This document shows, piece after piece, positions 58,978 to 64,000 of a stretch of 64,000 nt of DNA; the stretch's first letter is position 1; every line of letters starts with the position of its first letter. The position numbers were made by a program, and so were the translations under genes. The notes below the pieces were generated by a model, which saw only the letters and a list, made by a program, of their open reading frames with translations, did not search any database and had not been told where the DNA came from. This DNA comes from Sphaerisporangium rufum (GTDB lineage Bacteria > Actinomycetota > Actinomycetes > Streptosporangiales > Streptosporangiaceae), in the NCBI RefSeq assembly GCF_016863395.1, contig NZ_BOOU01000034.1:51689-115688 (forward strand), in the 5' to 3' direction.

Positions 58978-61302
58978 TCAGACGTTGGTGATGGTCCACT
59001 GGTTGTTGCTGCTGGAGTTGGGCGTCCACATGCCGACGGTGGAGCCGGCGGTGCCGTTGCCCATGCCGTCCAGCGCGGTGCCGGTCCCCCGGTTGATGAT
59101 CTGCCTACGGCCGTTGCCCACGTCGTTCAGCCGCCACTGCTGGTTGTTGCCGCCGTTCCACCCCGACTGCCGGCACACCGCGCCGTTGGCGGTGTTGCCC
59201 CAGCTGTCGAGCACCATGCCGTTGGTCCGGTTCACGATGCGATACCAGCCGCCGCCCAGGTCCACCAGCTGCCACTGCAGGTTGTTGTTGCCGTCCCAGT
59301 TCCACTGCTTGAGGTTGGACCCCGAGGCCACGTTGCCGCCGCTGTCCAGCACCAGCCCGGTGGTGCCGTTGGCGATCCGCACGTAACCGGTCGGCGGGGT
59401 GCCGCCGCCGGTGGTGCTCCAGTAGACGGTGTAGTTGTGCCCGTGTGCGTCGTAGAACGGGATCAGGTTGACCGAGGAGCCGTTCGCGGTGGCGGTGAAG
59501 GTGAGGGCGGTGGAGCCGGTCCGGGTGATCGAGGAGGTGGTCAGGGCCGGCAGGGCCGACAGCGCGGTGTTCCCGTAGTTCCCCGACAGCACGACCGGGC
59601 CGTAGGTGACCGCCGCGACGTTCTGGTTGTCGTTGGCCGCCTTCATGATCACCCGCATGGGCAGCCGGACCGTGACGGTGTCGCCGTCGGCCCAGGTGCG
59701 GTTGAGCACCGCGTAGCTGCCGGGGTTGGCGGCGACGTCCTGCTGGGCGCCGTTGACGCTGACGGTGGCGCCGGTGGCCCAGGCGGGAATGCGGACGCGC
59801 ATCGTCCACGATCCGGCGGCGTTCCCGGTGACCTGCAGCGTGGTGGTGTCGCTCACCGGATAGGTGGTGGTCTGGGTGACCGTGATGCCGCGCTGCGACC
59901 AGTTCAGCACCGACGGTGTGAACAGGTTCACCGTCAGTGTGGTGCCGTTGTAGAAGTAGATGGAGTCCGCCAGCGCGGTGTTGACCTCGATGCCGGTGCC
60001 CTGGCAGCACCAGAAGGAGTTGTAGTCGGTGCTCCAGGTGCCCCCGCCCCACGCCGGGCCCACGCCACGGCGGCCACCGGGCTTGAGCGGGGTGAAGTAG
60101 GTGACGTGCCCGTGGGCGTCGGCGGGGTTCTGCGCGCCGAGGATGTGGTTGAACAGGGCCTGCTCGTAGAAGTCCGCGTAGGCGACCTGGTCGGGGTTGA
60201 GCAGCCACAGCTCGCGGGTGAGCTTGAGCATGTTGTAGGTGTTGCAGTGCTCGCAGGTGTCGTTGCTCAGGTACCCGGCGATGGCGTTGGGCGGCCGGAA
60301 GTGCTCGGCCTGGCTGTTGCCGCCGATCGCGTAGGTGTGCGCGCCGACGGTGATGTTCCAGGCGTTGGTGGCGATGTCGCGGTAGCGGGTGGTGCCGGTG
60401 GCCTTGTACTCGCGGGCGGCGCCGATCCACTTGGGCACCTGGGTGTTGGCGTGCAGCCCGTTGAGCTGGTCCTGGTTCGCCGCCAGCGGGTTGAACACCG
60501 CCGCGTGGTCGAACCGCTGTGCCACCGCCAGCCAGCGCGCGTCCCCGGTCTGCTGGTACACGTCGGTCAGCACCGCGTTCATGCCGCCGAACTCGGTGCC
60601 CAGCATGGACTGCATCTGGCTCGAGCTCAGCCGGCCGGTCCGCCCGTCCACCCAGCCGGCCAGGGCCAGCAGTACGTCGCGCGCCTGGTTGTTGCCCATC
60701 AGCCGCCAGACGTCCAGCAGGCCGGCCATGGTCTTGTGGATGCAGTAGTACGGCACGTTGCCGTTGCTCAGCGTGCGCGCCTCCAGGGCGGTGAAGTCCG
60801 ACTCCGGGAAGCCGGACAGGTAGCCCGCGCCGAAGCCCGCGGCACCGTTGTTCGCCTGGCACTTGGCCAGCTCGGCCACCATGTAGGTGGCCTTGTCCCC
60901 GCAGGTGGTGTCACCGAGGACCGCGTAGGCCTGCGCCCAGGCGGTGAGGAAGTGCCCTTGCATGTGGGTGCGGAACGGGAAGGACGGCGCGTCCCATCCG
61001 CCGTTGCTCGCCGCGCCGTTGGTGGACAGCCGGTGGTTGGCCCGGAAGTTGTAGAGCATCCGGTTCACGTCGACGAACCGGAGGTAGGACAGCGTGCGGT
61101 TCTGGTTGTCCATCCAGCGGCCCGCGGTGAGCCGCACCTGACCCGCGTCGAACGCGTACGCCGACACCCCGATGTCCGCACGCGCCGGCGGAACGGCGGC
61201 CTCGGCCGCGGTGGCGCCGAGGACCGGGCCGGCGGCGGAGGCGACGGCGGCGGCGCCCGCGGCCTGGAACAGCTGCCGGCGACTGAACGGCATGGACGTC
61301 AT
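58978..61302 (-). CDS. Secreted GH127 beta-L-arabinofuranosidase-like enzyme with ricin-type lectin domain
   Basis: The 774-residue protein starts at ATG 61302 behind GGGAGAG. A twin-arginine signal (SRRQLFQAAG) shows Tat export. GH127 features are PESDFTALEARTL, DTCEHCNTYNMLKLTRELW and SFWCCQGTGIE; the Glu and three Cys form the zinc-thiolate site, with the second of the paired Cys as nucleophile. A beta-sandwich follows. The last ~125 residues form a ricin B/CBM13-type trefoil with QW repeats (NNLQWQLVD, NNQQWRLND, NNQWTITNV). Predicted to release arabinofuranose from plant arabinans or extensins. Confidence 0.92.
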   Translation of the reverse strand: MTSMPFSRRQLFQAAGAAAVASAAGPVLGATAAEAAVPPARADIGVSAYAFDAGQVRLTAGRWMDNQNRTLSYLRFVDVNRMLYNFRANHRLSTNGAASNGGWDAPSFPFRTHMQGHFLTAWAQAYAVLGDTTCGDKATYMVAELAKCQANNGAAGFGAGYLSGFPESDFTALEARTLSNGNVPYYCIHKTMAGLLDVWRLMGNNQARDVLLALAGWVDGRTGRLSSSQMQSMLGTEFGGMNAVLTDVYQQTGDARWLAVAQRFDHAAVFNPLAANQDQLNGLHANTQVPKWIGAAREYKATGTTRYRDIATNAWNITVGAHTYAIGGNSQAEHFRPPNAIAGYLSNDTCEHCNTYNMLKLTRELWLLNPDQVAYADFYEQALFNHILGAQNPADAHGHVTYFTPLKPGGRRGVGPAWGGGTWSTDYNSFWCCQGTGIEVNTALADSIYFYNGTTLTVNLFTPSVLNWSQRGITVTQTTTYPVSDTTTLQVTGNAAGSWTMRVRIPAWATGATVSVNGAQQDVAANPGSYAVLNRTWADGDTVTVRLPMRVIMKAANDNQNVAAVTYGPVVLSGNYGNTALSALPALTTSSITRTGSTALTFTATANGSSVNLIPFYDAHGHNYTVYWSTTGGGTPPTGYVRIANGTTGLVLDSGGNVASGSNLKQWNWDGNNNLQWQLVDLGGGWYRIVNRTNGMVLDSWGNTANGAVCRQSGWNGGNNQQWRLNDVGNGRRQIINRGTGTALDGMGNGTAGSTVGMWTPNSSSNNQWTITNV

Positions 61303-61319
61303 CTGCTCTCCCGAAATAG

Positions 61320-61334
61320 TGTGAGCGTTAACAA
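61320..61334. promoter_or_regulatory. LacI-family operator-like site before the GH127 gene
   Basis: TGTGAGCGTTAACAA has a central CG and resembles lac-type operators (TGTGAGCG half plus TTAACA half). It lies 18 bp upstream of the GH127 start, so a bound repressor would block elongation or initiation. Confidence 0.45.
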
Positions 61335-61450
61335 GTGCGCCCTATCGCCGGACCGCCGACCAGCCGGGTACGCGGAGCCGCCGCGCCGCACCGATCGTGG
61401 CGATCGGCCGCGTCCGCACGATCGCGGCGCCGGAGGCATCCTGCCGGTCC

Positions 61451-61479
61451 AGTGTGAAAATCGCGATAAAAGTTGTCAA
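61451..61479 (-). promoter_or_regulatory. Candidate promoter for the GH127 gene
   Basis: On the minus strand a consensus -35 TTGACA (61479-61474) is followed after 17 bp by CACACT (61456-61451), a weak -10. It would give a leader of about 140 bases containing the LacI-like site. Confidence 0.35.
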
Positions 61480-61713
61480 GGCACGGCTCGGACAATTTCA
61501 GCCGACCGTCTGGTCTTTCGCCCGCATCGGAGCAGCTGACGTCGCTTATCCCGGTTACGGTGATCGGCCGATTTCGGTGAACGGTTCATCGCCGCGCTCC
61601 GGCCGGCCGGTCGGCGCCGGAACGTTAAGCGATCGGTCGTGCGTACTTACCGAATTTCTTCCCATCGTTTTCCGCATATCAATGGCGTGAGGCGGGACCG
61701 GACCTCCGGCCCA

Positions 61714-61742
61714 TGACGGGCGCGCGGGTCGCGCGCCCGTCA
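61714..61742 (-). terminator. Second GH27 terminator, 13-bp perfect stem
   Basis: TGACGGGCGCGCG (61714-61726) pairs exactly with 61730-61742 around a three-base loop. Confidence 0.7.
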
Positions 61743-61750
61743 GGTGGTGG

Positions 61751-61789
61751 CCGCCGCCGGGCCGCTCGGCTCACCCGGCCCGGCGGCGG
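61751..61789 (-). terminator. First GH27 terminator, 13-bp perfect stem
   Basis: CCGCCGCCGGGCC (61751-61763) pairs exactly with 61777-61789 around a 13-base loop, 22 bases after the GH27 stop; with the next hairpin it forms a tandem terminator. Confidence 0.65.
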
Positions 61790-61810
61790 TGCTCGTGGTG
61801 GACCGGCGCG

Positions 61811-64000
<2,190 letters not shown>

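Larger units (their letters stand above)
61303..61810. other. Intergenic region between GH27 and GH127 genes
   Basis: 508 bp without a convincing gene, AT-richer than average between about 61440 and 61690. It holds the GH127 control sites and the GH27 terminators listed separately. Confidence 0.6.

Overview
The window reads as chromosomal DNA of a high-G+C actinomycete. By eye roughly three quarters of the bases are G or C, third codon positions are almost all G or C, GTG starts are frequent, and genes overlap by four bases at GTGA or ATGA junctions. SARP-type regulators, DUF5925 ATPases, CBM2 modules on proline-threonine linkers and an exact CebR/CelR-type operator point to the Streptosporangiales/Streptomycetales, perhaps an Actinomadura, Thermomonospora or Streptosporangium relative. 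No rRNA, tRNA, insertion sequence, prophage or CRISPR array was found.

Left part (1-31.1 kb). A PHP metallohydrolase runs off the left edge. It is followed by a methylmalonyl-CoA mutase operon read leftward (mutA-mutB-meaB). Next come a PGRP amidase, a DUF5925 AAA ATPase closed by a perfect terminator, and a three-peptidase operon (C39, S9, M20). Then there are a fasciclin lipoprotein-like protein, a methyltransferase, a DUF1036 pair, and a peptide importer without ATPases that is divergent from a LuxR regulator. An RsbW-like ATPase, a metallophosphatase, a PAP2 phosphatase, a beta-propeller protein, a PfkB kinase and an Old Yellow Enzyme complete this part.

Centre (27.7-44.8 kb). Here lies the most unusual locus. 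A 26-codon gene with an excellent ribosome binding site and a 13-bp downstream hairpin heads an operon with a PqqD-like/M50 membrane peptidase and a 697-residue TPR protein, divergent from a SARP regulator. This has the layout of a minimal RiPP cluster or of a peptide pheromone system. It is followed by a seven-gene glycan operon (membrane protein, GT2, CofD-like, HAD, nucleotidyltransferase, flippase, GT4). Two regulatory elements precede it: a 31-bp AT-rich dyad and a perfect TGGGAGCGCTCCCA palindrome. A GT2, a P450 and two zinc-ribbon proteins close this part.

Right part (45-64 kb) is a carbohydrate island. It contains secreted esterases carrying CBM2 (CE2-, CE12- and CE1-like), a GH127 and a GH27 with ricin-type lectin domains, and the tail of a further lectin-bearing enzyme. 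Between them sits a complete non-phosphorylative L-fucose pathway: mutarotase, dehydrogenase, lactonase, dehydratase, keto-deoxyfuconate dehydrogenase and diketo-acid hydrolase. Within that operon lie larA and larC (nickel-pincer lactate racemase and cofactor maturation), which would process the L-lactate the pathway produces. MarR and GntR regulators sit beside these genes, and many transcription units end in perfect G+C-rich hairpins.
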